From: Eupeodes corollae
Lineage: Eukaryota; Arthropoda; Insecta; Diptera; Syrphidae
Direction of reading: 5' to 3'
NCBI RefSeq assembly: GCF_945859685.1
Contig: NC_079147.1
Coordinates: 189,703,174-189,767,173 of the forward strand
Length of the DNA: 64,000 nucleotides
Shown: positions 1 to 11,590 of the stretch, one piece after another
How the letters are laid out: the number at the start of each line of letters is the position of its first letter
Numbering within the stretch: the stretch's first letter is position 1
Notes under the pieces: generated by a model
The model's input: the letters and a program-made list of their open reading frames with translations, nothing else
Told to the model about the DNA's origin: nothing
Databases searched by the model: none
Position numbers and translations under genes: made by a program

Positions 1-420
1 CTAGAATCCGCCTACAACAACACTCCCCGTGGAGTTATTATTTTGGTTATGGGAGATCTCAATACAAAGTTGTCAGTAACAACAACGGGCTAAGGCATGT
101 GATGGGTGTTCACCGAGTCGGAAATTGCAATGATAATGGTGAGAGGTTCATTGACTTTTGTAACGCCAATAGTCTTATGATTGGTGGCACTATGTTTGAA
201 CACAAACTCTGTCAGAAAATAAGCTTGGTGTCGACGGACAGGCAAGAGTTTTCCAACCAAATTGACCACTTCGCGATTAGTCGACGCTTTAGGAACAGTC
301 TCTTGGATGTACGAAACAGAAGATGAGTCGATATGGGACTTGTCAGTGACCACCATTTAATGAAAGCTACCCTAAGATTGCGTACAGCTACAGTTCGAAG
401 GTCCAACGGAATAACACGAG
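1..420 (+). pseudogene. RTE-like LINE endonuclease fragment
   Basis: Remnant of an apurinic-type (APE) endonuclease domain from a non-LTR retrotransposon. The enzyme would nick target DNA to prime reverse transcription. Reading the plus strand in shifting frames shows an MGDLN motif (about 49-63), then after a frameshift a stretch with NGERFIDFC and MIGGTMF, then QIDHFAISRRFR and finally SDHHLM near 345-360. This order (GDxN ... NG.RF..FC ... IDHI ... SDHHL) is typical of RTE-type LINE endonucleases, which are often mis-annotated as craniofacial development protein 2-like. The fragment starts outside the window, carries at least one frameshift and a stop after 323, and has no RT directly downstream, so it is dead. 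Confidence 0.7.
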
Positions 421-1188
421 CCCCAAATTCAACATCGCCGGACTAAAGGTTCTTCAATATTCTGTAGTGGATGCTGACAAGATAACAAAAACATAATGTG
501 AATAGATATATTTTAACTTTAAAATTACTATTTCAAAGGGCAATAGATATAAAACGTGAATTATGAGTGTCAATTGCTCATTAATTTATCGAAGCTCTTG
601 CTGTTTTTGGGAAATTTAGATTTCTTCAACGTATTAAGATCTTAAATATTTTTGTATTTAAAAAGAAAAACAATTTTGAAAAAAAAAATACTTCAGGAAA
701 TCATACCACTCTTAATGTTTGTCAAATAAAAAAAGACGGAATTTAAGACGAGTGTTATGAATTTAAAGATAATTTTATACCAAATAGGGGATCTTTCATC
801 CAAGTTTTTTTTCTTATGAGTATTTGATTATTTGCTCTTTCTGTCAAATACAATCTTATGAAAAATTAAAAACATTACTAAATTTGTTCTTAATTTTTTT
901 TGAAAAACTTTAGGATTATAACAAAGATCTAAACTGTCCATTTTGTTTGTGAATATCGTTAAGTTACTAACAAATTTGTAAATGAAATCTTCCTTAAACA
1001 ACTAATCTGTATGAGTCTTATGGCTCATTGGTTCATTGGTTCAAAGTTGATGAATTTGGATTTGGTTGGATTTACGATTCATATTGTGTTCTTGGGTCCA
1101 GTCCTCAAACAAAAGTATTACTTTTTGCAAGAAAATGGAAAGAAATAAAATTCAAATTTTGTTTAAATACAAACAAAAGAGGCTGGGA
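421..1188. other. AT-rich stretch, nothing recognised
   Basis: No convincing coding signal. The sequence is rich in A and T homopolymer runs. It separates the endonuclease remnant from the repeat-family copy that starts at 1189. Confidence 0.5.
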
Positions 1189-1960
1189 TGCGACCCACAC
1201 TGATAACTTCCCATCCCGTCTGTCGAATTGTCTAGCTTAAAAGATTGTAAGTTTTCGCTTTGGGTTAAAAACGTTGTCACTTGAATAATTATTCTAACAA
1301 ATTTTAAAATTACCAACAATATTTTTCAAATCAAGAAATAGTTTAGTTTGAAAATTTAGTTTTGTTAAATATATTTTTTGTCGAAAACAAATGTTTACCA
1401 ATGTTAGTATCATTTCTTAAATTTTTACAAATTGGACGAATGAAATTAATTTGAGAGATATCAAGAACCGAACATCAACTTTAACAAAATTTGCGTTCTA
1501 TTTTCTATAGATTCTATTTTTTATGAAAAACCAACTGTTGGATTTTTATAAAAAAAAAACTACTAAATATTGAAAACAATATCTTCTGCGAAATAAAAAC
1601 AGTTTGAAGCCAATATTTTTAATTTTTGAAAAAGCTATTTGAGTCGATAGTAAATGTTTACCAAGTTTTAGTATTGGGTTTTTATTTTTTGTAAGAAAAC
1701 ACTGTCAATTAGATTTTTTTTCAAAATTTTATTGAATGTTGGCAACAATATTTTTTAAAAGATAAAAGTGGTTGAAAGCCATTATCTCAAAGTTTTGAAA
1801 AGATATTTGAATCAAAAATCAATTTTTAAAAATTTGTATTCATTTTTTTGTTCAGGTTTTTATTTTTTGTAAAAAAACGGTCAATTCAATTTTTCTCAAA
1901 AATTGTTTGAATGTTGAAAACAATATTTCTTATAAGATTAAATAAATTTGAAGTCACCTC
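1189..1960 (+). repeat. Dispersed repeat family, copy A (3' truncated)
   Basis: Starts with GAGGCTGGGATGCGACCC, followed by CACTGATAACTTCCCATCCCG, a left end shared with 10453, weakly with 24940, and in reverse at 47766. It then runs into degenerate internal units built around 'gaaaacaatattt', 'tttgaagccaat', 'gatatttgagtcgaaa' and 'ttttaccaa'. These units also recur in the copies at 10.5-11.0, 25.0-25.6 and 42.1-42.4 kb. The right end with the ACGT-rich tract is missing here. It has no coding capacity and is unclassified, probably a non-autonomous mobile element. Confidence 0.6.
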
Positions 1961-1967
1961 GATCCGA

Positions 1968-3060
1968 CATGGCATATTATACGAAAGATCTTAAAATTCT
2001 TCGAAACAAGAGAAAGAAGCCTTGGAAAAATCTAATAAAAATTATGTCCTCTGAAGATCGTGAAGTGTATGCTACTATCTTTGAAGAATTGGAATCTCTC
2101 TCCAATTATTTATATGCCGACTAAATTGAAAGTTTCCTTTAGGTTGACCACAAATACTTACTCCAAAAAAGAGTATTGGCTGTCCAGTAAATTTTACTTA
2201 TAACAAAGATTAGTTAGTTAGAACCTACTCCAGAACGCATTACTATCAACATTCATCAATCTTTCATAGACACTTCAGTAAAAAAAGGTGAGTATTTATT
2301 TCTTAACTACATAAAATTTAAGCAGAAGACAACAGAGATTCCTCTTTAATTCTTTGTATGCATTTCTTCTTATCTTCAAAATAGGTCCGATCAGATCATC
2401 TTTTTAAGAAATTTTTTAAAAACAAATCAGGAGTTCTTCAAGGTTGTCATTTAGGACCACTACTCTTTATCTAAGTTATCTTTGATGAAATCTTTGTGTA
2501 TGATAAAGTAACATTTTAATGTATATGCGAATGATGTAAACATCATCAAAAGCATACAATCTCAAAGCGATCGATTACAAATTGAAGATTATATAAACAG
2601 ATTTTTTATTTTGTGCAAAAAGAATGGGCTAAATTTCAACTCAATAAAATGTTAGGCTGACATTTGACTTTCTTTAAAATAACGTTATCCCAGTCCTATT
2701 GATCTAACAACATTGTAATCTCGATTTCACAGAGAATATAATTTCCACTCAATAAATTGTTAGGCTGACATTTGACTTTCTTTAAAATAACGTTCTCCCA
2801 GTCCTATTAATCTAACAACATTGTAATCTCTAGTTCCATTGTTCGTCATGTCTTAAAAACTTTTAGATCCTTCTTTAAGTCTCGCTCTATTACAACACTT
2901 TATATCCCGCTCCAATCTTAAATACGCAAACGAAATTCATCCTTTTTAAGAGACCCACAAAAAATTGGATATAACTTGCTCAACGTAACTTCATAGACCG
3001 TACGTTTAACTTTAGAAGAGCTACCCTGATCTGATGATTTTAGTTCGTATTATTATTAAC
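1968..3060 (+). pseudogene. Jockey-like LINE ORF2 remnant (linker, RT, C-terminus)
   Basis: Decayed reverse transcriptase of a Jockey/CR1-type LINE. At 1969-2124 there is an open stretch (YYTKDLKILRNKRKK ... FEELESLSNYLYAD) matching the linker between endonuclease and RT, ending in TAA. After many breaks, 2430-2540 reads GVLQGCHLGPLLF and then YAND, the decayed forms of the RT motifs GVPQGSxLGPxLF and YADD. Near 2880-2990, 'RSNLKYANEIH' matches the thumb motif RSKLEYAS.VW. Stops and frameshifts run throughout and the RT active site has YAND instead of YADD. A 108-bp internal tandem duplication lies inside it. Confidence 0.6.
2641..2856 (+). repeat. 108-bp tandem duplication within LINE remnant
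   Basis: The segment starting TCAATAAAATGTTAGGCTGA at 2641 recurs from 2749 with period 108 bp and only a few substitutions (for example tatcccag/tctcccag and ttgatc/ttaatc). It is a direct, head-to-tail duplication lying between RT motif remnants. Confidence 0.8.
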
Positions 3061-5470
3061 TATTAACCCGAGTTGAAATGTTGGCCTTATTCTGATCCTT
3101 AAAAGGATGTTTTCTCTTCATTTGCTCCTCATATAATCCTTAACGATTTTTGTATCGTCCTCATTTCATCGTACATAGATATTTAGGATTCTTTTCGTTT
3201 TTCTACGCATATTCTGTGAAACTCATTTCGTCCTAAATGAAGGTTTATCAACATAAAAAATTAGTATCACCCTTTTTTCATACTTAATAAGTCTACCTGA
3301 TCATTTCAGGCTCTTTGCTGTCGTCCTTATTTGATGCTAAACATCAGACATTTCAACAGAAAGTGATCCTCTTTTGAATCAATTTGAATGTCAGAGAACC
3401 TGAATTTTGGGGACGAAAATAGGGCCGAAATTTCGACTCAGGAATACTGCACTAAGTGATTAGCCAGATTCGTCATCTGGCTAATTTTTCAGACTTAACA
3501 TATAGCTTTCATATATGTATTACATGTTATAATCTACCTTACCCAAAAATCGGTGTGAATATTCTTAATTTGTTAAAATCCATTCTTTAAACAAAACTCA
3601 GAAAAATTCTTCAATTAAATTTAACAAACTGAATGAAATTCTTAGTTTTAAACAATTAATTATTTCCATTTTTGATTTCAAATAAATAATTATGGTTAAG
3701 TCTTTCATCAATTATTTTTTCAATGACACCTTAAAGCAAGTTTCATCTTCATAGTTATTTTTTTCTATTCATCAAAATAATGACTTTAATTCTCCAAATT
3801 CCAAACTTGACATCATATAACATTTATCAACTTATATATAAAAAATAGTTGAATAGACTCATTAACTTGTCCGTCTTGGTCTTTTAGTAAAAAATTCCTT
3901 TTACTAAAATAATACAAAAAAAACAGACAAAAATTTCATAGTAACGAACTATTTCGCTAATTAATCTCTCTAGACGAATGCGAATGACCTAAACGCACAA
4001 TTTGACTGACGCTTAGTCTGGTCAAAAAATAGGTAGCTTTTTATATCGTAGCTAATTAGTTTCTATTTTATTATTTATTTTTTATTATTTTCATTCCTAA
4101 GCAAAAATTCTTCAGCTGAGTCACAATAATGATTATTTTGGTATAACCTACCTGGTAACCAAGTGTGCAATTGTCAAAATTCTTATAAAGTTGTCAGTTT
4201 ATTTCAACAAATTATGACCAAAAAGGAATCAATACCTCAGATTTACCTACATATATGCCTAACCTAGTGAAGGAAAGCGTTAGAGGAGAACTGATGTTTT
4301 AGTATCATGATGGCTTTGGCACAAAAGTCGTGCCTCATTTTCAATCCAATTAAAAACTAAAAAGAAAAATGCGAACGTTATACCATTTTTGACATATAGG
4401 TACTACAAATAGTTGTATAGCTATAAAGCGACAAAGATTGCAACTTCAGATAAAATGCGACTTAAGTTAAAGCGAACATAGGGAAGATAGAATTTTGCTA
4501 ACTTAGTATTTTTTATTTATTTATTTTTTAACAAAAAAGATAGATCTTGGTGGAATAAGTTGGAGGCTTTTGTAAGTTTTGAGATTTTATTTTTAATGAG
4601 AACCTTGACTTTATATTTTTTGTCATACCGAGTGGAGTGACATTTGCCGCAAAGCAGCTAATTGGAAAATAAATATCTTGTAGGTTTAACAAGCTCAATA
4701 TTGGATTGGCATTGGATGTTTAAAAATACAGAAACTTTTATAAATCAACCTTCCAAATGTAGTTATTTTCTGACGGAAATTACCGTTAAGTTTTAGTTTG
4801 TTACTATTATGAATGTAAATAAACTATGTATTTCAATTTATTGTGAAATTAATTCAATTTTAGCTCAAGACATTCCAAGACTTTTATGTTGATGTTGTTG
4901 TTATTGGAATCAAAAAGTCGATGGACATGCAAATATGTGTCGTGAATCACTCAACTCCGACCTTGTAGGTTTTGTTTTTGTGAATTATTTTTTTTTTTGC
5001 TGAAGACGAATGAAAGTTTCGAAAATTATAATAATATGCTTATCACGTGGACCTTAAGGCTTGATTCGAATTGAAAGTGTCAAGATAAATGTAAATGTTT
5101 TATCATAAGTGACTGAGACAGTGGAAGGGAATCAGAATGAAAAACAAAGAAGATTCAAGAACTAAGTGATTTGTTACCAAAGTTTTATCAATAAATGTGG
5201 GGTAGAATGCAAGCCAATAATTAAAAAAATAATATTTTTAGTTTGAAACTGATTTCCTTTGTTTTAACATAGAATTGGTCGCTGCAGAAAATAATTGTGT
5301 CTGCAATTTTTTCAAGGCTTTTGATCGCCTTAGTGGGAATACGATTTCAAAATCAGTGTATCACTTATCCACACACTTATGTCAAAAGAAAGGGTCCATT
5401 GTGATACCACATGAATCTTGGGAGTTACTTCCCACTAGTCGAACTATTTTGAGCTTTTTATAAAGCGAAG
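3061..5470. other. AT-rich stretch, nothing recognised
   Basis: Long non-coding stretch. A 62-codon open frame at 5275-5463 has no recognisable motif and does not begin with ATG (TTG). I found no tRNA, repeat-end or transposase signal. Confidence 0.45.
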
Positions 5471-5479
5471 AAGATATTT

Positions 5480-6240
5480 GACATCCTTTTTAGCTAGTTC
5501 ATTAGGATTATCAAAAGAGTAGACTCCCAGATGAAGTTTGCGTCTTAGTGAAAGAGCAGGGCAAGTGCAGAGAAGTAGAGAGATTGTTTCCTCTTCTTCT
5601 TCGTCCATACACAAGTCCTGCACAAGTCATTGGAGGCTACACCAAGTCGTATTGCGTATCTGCCTATAAGACAGTGTCTCGTAAGGATACCTATTAGGGA
5701 GCTTATATGAAGTCTGCTTTGAGATAACAAGCCTTTAAACCGCTTTAGGTCCAGGGAAGGCCATATGAGTTTTGTGGCTGCGCATTTTGGTAAGTTGTGC
5801 CACCTAGAGTTTGTTATCCTAAAATCTGTTTCTTTTAGCAGAAGTTTACATGTAGCAATCAGTATAATATTTTCTAGCTTTCAGGTGAAATTAGTATGAC
5901 GGTTCCATTTTTAGCGAGTTCATCAGCATCAGAGAAGATGCGGACATCAGAAGTTAATATCTCGTTTTCTGTTAGCCAGGAGAGAACCTCTTTGATCGCT
6001 AAAATGTCCGCTTGAAAGACGATACAATGATTAGGGAGGCAGAATGGAATGCTAAGATTAAGCTTTATTGAGTACAAACCACTACCAACTCCCTCATTTG
6101 TGTTGGATTCATCTGCTTAAAAATGAATACATTTGTCATCCAGGAGTTTTTTGTTTTCACATTCATCTCTGGATAGAAAGGATTGACGTAGTGGTAAGCT
6201 TTAAAAAAACGTGCCTTATGTCCCCCGAAATCGCCCTATT
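5480..6240 (-). pseudogene. LINE C-terminal RNase H remnant
   Basis: Minus-strand remnant of the 3' end of a LINE ORF2 that carries an RNase H domain (I or related clade). Reading from 6240 down, a degraded 'ADESNTNEGVGSGLYS' (normally FTDGS...GxGxGxY) precedes LSIPFCLPNHCIVFQADILAI, the RNase H region with the conserved 'VFQAE' helix (here VFQAD), then VRIFSDADELA (normally IxSDSQAAL). Further on (5730-5545), HISSLIGILTRHCLIGRYA and DLCRTC match the C-terminal tail '..LTGHCPLGRHA..C..C' of these elements. Stops separate the pieces. Confidence 0.7.
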
Positions 6241-6429
6241 GGTTATTTTTTTAGGTAACGTATAGGTGTATAATTTGAAAGTATAGTCACACTTTGAGAT
6301 TTATAATATGTTTTTAGTTTTCAGAAATAAATTTCAATGATCTTAAGTTTAGATTCCGAAGTTATAAATCGACCGAAAATATCTCGTTACATTTCTGTTT
6401 GACATGGTTAATCACATGATGAGCTAACT

Positions 6430-6670
6430 TGAAAGCACTAAGTTTCGAGGTTTCGTAGGTGATTGGTTAGGATTAAAAAGAAACCAAAGAGTGAAATTTG
6501 ATGGTAATAGGAGTGATATAAAGGTATTCAATTTTGAAGTACCACAAGTTTCGGTTTTCGGACCAATACTTTTGATTTCATGAGCTGTAGTGAAAAATGT
6601 TTGAATTTAGAAACAGTAAACGAATTCAAGTATTTGGAATTGATTATTGATTCAAGAATAAGTGAAATAG
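6430..6670 (+). pseudogene. LINE reverse transcriptase fragment
   Basis: Plus-strand scrap of RT. Near 6450-6580 it reads DWLGLKRNQRVKFDG, then VPQVSVFGPILL, recognisable as the 'WI..YL..R.Q.V' to 'GVPQGSVLGPILF' stretch. Near 6610-6660 it reads NEFKYLELIIDSRI, the usual post-YADD 'VKYLGLxID' motif. The YADD block itself is gone and stop codons intervene. Confidence 0.6.
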
Positions 6671-7110
6671 ATTTGAAAATTATTTCAGTGAGACATATTA
6701 TGTATGTATATATTGCATAAGGTTCTAAACATTTTTGTTAAAAGATCAGAAAATCTTTAATTTTAGATGAATTTATAATTTTAGTTTTCCAGAATTCTCA
6801 ATCATATTGTTGAATTTATTTTATTTCAAATCTGACATTAATAAACAAATTAAGAGTTTAATAAACTCTTGTTATTTTTGTTTTGATATCAATTTTAAGT
6901 ACATCTCCTAAAACTATGACTTCTATAAAATGAATATGTTGAACGATTGCTGAAAATCTTACGAATCAAAAATTGTTTAAAATTAAAAATACCGACACTT
7001 TGTAACAAAAACACAAATTTTGTGTTATAATATTTTTAAACTGAAGTTTGTGTTTTCCTTTCCATTATAATCGTCAATACAATATATTTGATAAAATGTG
7101 TAAGAAAAAG
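6671..7110. other. AT-rich stretch, nothing recognised
   Basis: No coding or repeat signal. If the exon at 7121-7256 is real, this is the beginning of its first intron. Confidence 0.45.
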
Positions 7111-7120
7111 ATCTACTCAC

Positions 7121-7256
7121 CATAACTGCTAACTTCCAGGCAAAAAACAGCTATTATTCCAAATATAATGAGTAGTTGATTAATACTGTTAAACTTTGTT
7201 GAATGCAACAAAGATATTGATGAGCCCCTTAAAAAAGGCGACTCTGAGACACTCAT
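7121..7256 (-). CDS. Probable first coding exon of a host gene, hydrophobic N-terminus
   Basis: An ATG at 7256 (context aataaaATGAGT, a good insect start) opens a 136-nt minus-strand frame without stops. It ends exactly at a strong splice donor, G|GTGAGT (donor at 7120-7115). The 45 encoded residues begin MSVSESPFLRGSS and contain the hydrophobic run LLIIFGIIAVFCL (residues about 28-40) followed by EVSSYG, which looks like a signal peptide or signal anchor. The region upstream of the ATG (7257-7330) is AT-rich and leader-like, with a weak TTCAGTG initiator-like element. I cannot find the next exon to the left, which may lie outside the window. The gene is not recognised and chance coincidence is possible. 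Confidence 0.45.
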
Positions 7257-8079
7257 TTTATTATTTTAATTTTAATTTTGTTGGTGTTGTACTTTTCACT
7301 TATTTTATATATTTTTCACTGAATTTATAATTTAGTTTTTATTTTAATTAAAAACATTTCACAAAACTAACAAGCAATATTAAATTAATGTAATAATATC
7401 AAATCGAATTGTTAAAGCATATTATTCTGTGGACTAAAAGTAAAAAAAAACATTATTATTTAGAAGAATTATATAAGAACACTAATTTATTTTAAATTTC
7501 AATTTTATTACATTTGTATTTTTTTTGATTGGTTTTGTTCTATTTTATTTTTTCAGAGATGTTTTGTGAGGTGACAAAGAGAAAGCGATTTGTTATTGAT
7601 TAAAAATAACAACAAAGTTTAAATTGATGGCACACTTCATAAAAAAGTTTGAAATATTCTTTGATTGATTAACCTCCTGTTAAAAAAAAAACAACTAAAT
7701 ATCAATTAAAGTTAATAATGGTTCTACACAAATTTAACAGCATTAGACTCAGAAATAATGTTAATGCAAAAATGATAACCTACAAATTAAAAACGACCTC
7801 TGTTAACATTTTATTTTTGTGTAAGATTTCATTTACAAAATTTCGAAAATTATGCAGTGGAAAATAATTGACGCTGTTTACTTCCTGTCGAGAGATTCAA
7901 AAGTATTATTTTGGTTAGAATTCTATTTGTTACAAGAAAATTCACAATTCTATTTTTATAAAAAAAAATTGCTGTGTGAAACTTAGTTTTAAATAAAAAT
8001 GTCATCGTAACATGGTTTTTTGTTTTCGAAAAATATATGGGCTGACAAATATTTATTAAAAAACTGTAAGTAAAATTTT
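7257..8079. other. AT-rich stretch, nothing recognised
   Basis: No coding signal. If the exon at 7121-7256 is real, the first part would be its 5' leader and promoter. Confidence 0.4.
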
Positions 8080-8180
8080 GTTTTGAAATTCATATGTCTA
8101 TCAAAATACAAGTATTCATCTAAGCAAATACCGAGGAACTTCACTATACTTTTGATCCAGTGAAGATCAACAATGACCAT
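8080..8180 (-). pseudogene. LINE RT thumb fragment
   Basis: Short minus-strand scrap reading WIKSIVKFLGICLDEYLYFDRHM, the 'VKFLGIxLDExLxFxxHI' motif that follows YADD in Jockey-like reverse transcriptases. Nothing else of the element survives around it. Confidence 0.55.
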
Positions 8181-9170
8181 CTTGCCCCAGATCTTGAATA
8201 CGAAGTACTGACAAAAATTATCCCGACTTTTTGAACGTTTATTTTAACTCTCCATGTATGTAATTATGTATGTATATGTAAATCTAATTGACAAAAAGTT
8301 CGAATAACTTTTACCTTTCAGGCTTCTTTATACGGAATTAGATTTTCGTCGAATGCAATTGCATAAGTTAGGCTATTTCTCAGATTGCTGGTATAAATGT
8401 TAAAGAGAAATCGTGAATTTATGAAGGCCGGTCCTAATTAGGAAGTGGTGGTAGAAGTTACAATGCTCCTTTTGACAAATATCTATTTACCATCATAAAG
8501 CATACATAATAAAGGTTTGCTTATGCCAAGCCTGATCAGTTTAAGATAAAACCCTTCTAACCATGCCGTGTTTTTGACGCCTTATGGAAAGCAATTAGAA
8601 CAGCACCTGTGTATAGTTTTTTTAAATTAAATTAACCCTTTAGCTATCAGAATCGGCATAAATTCTGTCATGGCCCGCTTTGTACTAGAACGGTTTATAC
8701 AGAATTAGTCAGAACCCTATTGATGATTTTTTTGAAAACTTTGCTGATGCTCGGGCTTGAATGAGGTTTATGAAAAATACGAACAAGTAAAATAACAAAA
8801 TTAATGATTAGTATGGTTTTTCATGTGAGCAATTAAGGAAAATATCATTAGCTCTCCTTAATCTCCTGAGAAGATATGAAATTTCAAGTGTAAGGTTAGA
8901 TTACTTGGAGATTAACAAACTTTACAAAAATACAGAAAAAAAAGAAGGATGAAGAAAATTTAGGAGTTTCCTAAAGTCGAAGTTAAGATTCAGCCGAGTT
9001 TTGGGCTATAGCGAGGAGGAAACTTAATGGAAATTCTAAAGTAAAAGTTTCAGCAGCAGTGTCATTGGAGGCGTAAAGTTATCATTTTGCTTCACTTTTA
9101 AATTCTTCAACACAAATATCTTGGAGTTATGCTCGACCATCAACCTAGATTGATAAATTCGATAGTAATA
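8181..9170. other. Intergenic stretch, nothing recognised
   Basis: No clear coding signal. It precedes the LINE at 9180 and could include decayed upstream LINE sequence, but I see no motif. Confidence 0.4.
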
Positions 9171-9179
9171 TGTATATCT

Positions 9180-10205
9180 GAAAATGATGAGTTGTGTTCT
9201 ACAAGGTCTTAAAGGTGGCAAGGCCACTGAATCAAATGGTATACCAGCTGAGTTCTTTAAAAATAGCACAATTTTGTTTAAAATCAAATTAAAAGAAGCG
9301 CTTAAAATTATGCTCAAACTTGGAACGTTCCCCTATCACTTCTTTGAAGCCCTAGTAATGCCAATATGCAAGAAGGGTGATGTAGAAGACCCTACAAATT
9401 AAAGAGGAATATCTTTTCTGAGTGCAACCTTAAAAATATTCACAATCGCTCTTTATGACAGACTCAACAGTTGGGTGCAAGATAAAAACCAGCTTAGCGA
9501 ATTTCAAAGTGGTTTTTGTAAAGGATATTCCACAGTGAATTGTAGAGTGGAAACTCGACCAAACTAAAAAACTGTACGCCTTTTTTGTCGATTTAAAAGC
9601 ATCTTTTGATTTAATCAATAGAAACGTCAACAAATTTTGTTAAGGTTTTTGAAAAACTGTACCAAAACACCATAGCATACATTTGTAATGGAAATCAGAG
9701 AGGATAGAAGTGAACCAAGGAATGAGACAAGGCTGCAATCTAAGCCCCTTGTTATTTGCACTTTTTCTAAATGATTCGGTTGAGTATCTCAATTGTGGAG
9801 TAGAGTTTCCTAACAAAGTGATCATGTGTGCCGATGACATTGTCATTCATCATCAACGGAAAGGCAATATTATTCAAAGTGAGTATTTAATTTCAACGAC
9901 AGAGACTATTTCAACAGCTAATATAACAATTCTATCATTGGATCCATATTTAAGATAAGAGGAGAACTGATCAGACTAAACTTAAGGCCCCATCGTAACG
10001 AGTTTATCGATCTTTGCACCTTCTGTAATCAGAATGAGAGAGTGGATGTATTACACTTCGTAGGCGCTTGTCCAATGCTGACGGAGATAAGGTGTGTTCA
10101 CTTTGAGAAAAGCTTTCTTGAATGATGCGAACGGTATGTGCCTTAATGAACTCTAAAAAGAAGGGATAAAATACAGCGCCCGACTTATCGATGAACATTT
10201 TTGAT
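9180..10205 (+). pseudogene. LINE reverse transcriptase and C-terminus, decayed
   Basis: Plus-strand LINE remnant. At 9184-9402 it reads GLKGGKATESNGIPAEFFKN, the 'GKAPGxDGIPAEFFK' start of RT, then PICKKGDVEDPTN (K.GD...NYRGI). After stops and frameshifts, 9710-9850 reads NQGMRQGCNLSPLLFALFLND and CADDIVI, i.e. RQGCxLSPLLF and (Y/F)ADD with C in the first position. A later stretch (about 9960-10120) reads RPHRNEFIDLCTFCNQNERVDVLHFVGACPML, the Cys-rich C-terminal tail typical of insect LINEs. At least three frame breaks make it non-functional. Confidence 0.75.
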
Positions 10206-10452
10206 TCAAACCAATGACAGGCATAAGAATCTGTTCACCGAATACATTTTTGTTTTGGTTTGAATAATCAAAAAGTACTTTAAAACTGTTTTTAACTTTA
10301 TTGAAAATCCTTTTAATATGTTGTTCTTATTTCGATTAAATTCATTGGAATTCAGTAAAATTACGTAAAATGTTTTGATTTAACTATTCTAAAAGTCCTT
10401 ATTCCATTACAATTCGTTTCTTACAGTCATTTGAAATATAAATAAAAAAAAA

Positions 10453-11590
10453 GAGGCTGCGATGCGCCCCACACTGATAACTTCCCATCCCGTCTGCCTT
10501 GTAGATTTTATTTTTTTATGGAAAAACGGATTGTTGGATTTTTATATAAAAATTACTGAATATCTAAAACAATATTTTCAGTGAAATAAAATAAGTTTGA
10601 AGCCAATATTTTTATTTTTGAAAAGCTATTTGAGTCGAAAGTAAATTTTTACCAAGTTTTAGTATTGTTTTTTTTTTAGAGTTTTATTTTTTGTAAAAAA
10701 AAAACTTTCAATTAGATTTTTTTCAAAATTTTATCGAATGTTGAAAACAATATTTCTTATAAGATAAAATTAGTTTAAAGCCAATACTCACAATTTTTGA
10801 AAAGATATTTGAGTAGAAAATCATTTTTTACCAACTTTTGAATGTGAATTCGATTTTTCTCACCATTTTTCAGAATGTTGAAAACGATATTTCTTATAAG
10901 ATAAAATAAGATTGAAGCCCAAATTTCAAGTTTTTGAAAAGATATTTGAATCGATATTCAATTTTTACCAATTTAGAGTAATGTTTTTTTTTGGATTTTT
11001 ATTTTTTATAAAAAAAAAACTGTTTATTCGATTTTTCTCAAAATTTTATCAGATGTCAAAAACATTAATCTTCGTTGCACAAAATTCTTTTGGAGATGAA
11101 ATCATATTTTAGTCTTAAAATTTTGAAGGTAACATATTTTATTTCAGTTAAATGGAATTTTTCCAAAAAATATACTTGTTTGGTATCACGTTACAATTTG
11201 TTATATAAAATTTAATCCAAGTCTCTAGCGTTTTTGGTTCGTAAGGTATTTAGGGTTAACCAAAGATTTCACCTTTTTTTTAAACTGCTATGGTAAAAAA
11301 ACCAGCCACGCAATTTTCTTCAGAGCCCTTTTTGCATCTTTTTGCCTTATTATCTGTATAACAAAATTTATTTGAAATCGACATATCTTCTGGTTCTTGA
11401 GCTATGGACAACGAAAAAAACGTCGCGAACGTAGGAACGTACGGACGTACGAACGTACGTACACACGCACGCACAGACATCTTTCTAAAAATCTTTTATT
11501 TCGACTCTAGGGACCTTGAAACGTCGAGAAATATCAAAATTTTCAATTTGACAAATCGGACCCATTACAATAACTTCTTATGGGAAGTTA
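10453..11590 (+). repeat. Dispersed repeat family, copy B (both ends present)
   Basis: The most complete copy (about 1.14 kb). The left end GAGGCTGCGATGCGCCCC... matches copy A. The interior has about three degenerate tandem units of roughly 140-180 bp. Then comes a conserved block: 'cttctggttcttgagctatgga', 'cgtcgcgaacgta', an alternating ACGT-rich tract (about 11431-11475), 'atttcgactctagggaccttgaaacgtcgag', and a terminal near-palindrome CTTCTTATGGGAAG. No ORF is conserved. The short frames reading RTFVRPYV or RTHART on opposite strands simply translate the ACGT tract. Confidence 0.65.
11431..11475 (+). repeat. Alternating ACGT/CGCA-rich tract in repeat copy B
   Basis: A purine/pyrimidine-alternating, CpG-rich tract made of imperfect ACGT, ACGG and ACGC units inside otherwise AT-rich DNA. 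The same tract is at about 42852-42897 and, inverted and degenerate, at about 26875-26910. It marks the conserved right-hand block of this repeat family. Confidence 0.7.

Noticed and set aside
10004..10198. Minus-strand 64-codon frame as a gene
   Set aside because: Shadow of the plus-strand LINE C-terminal Cys-rich tail.
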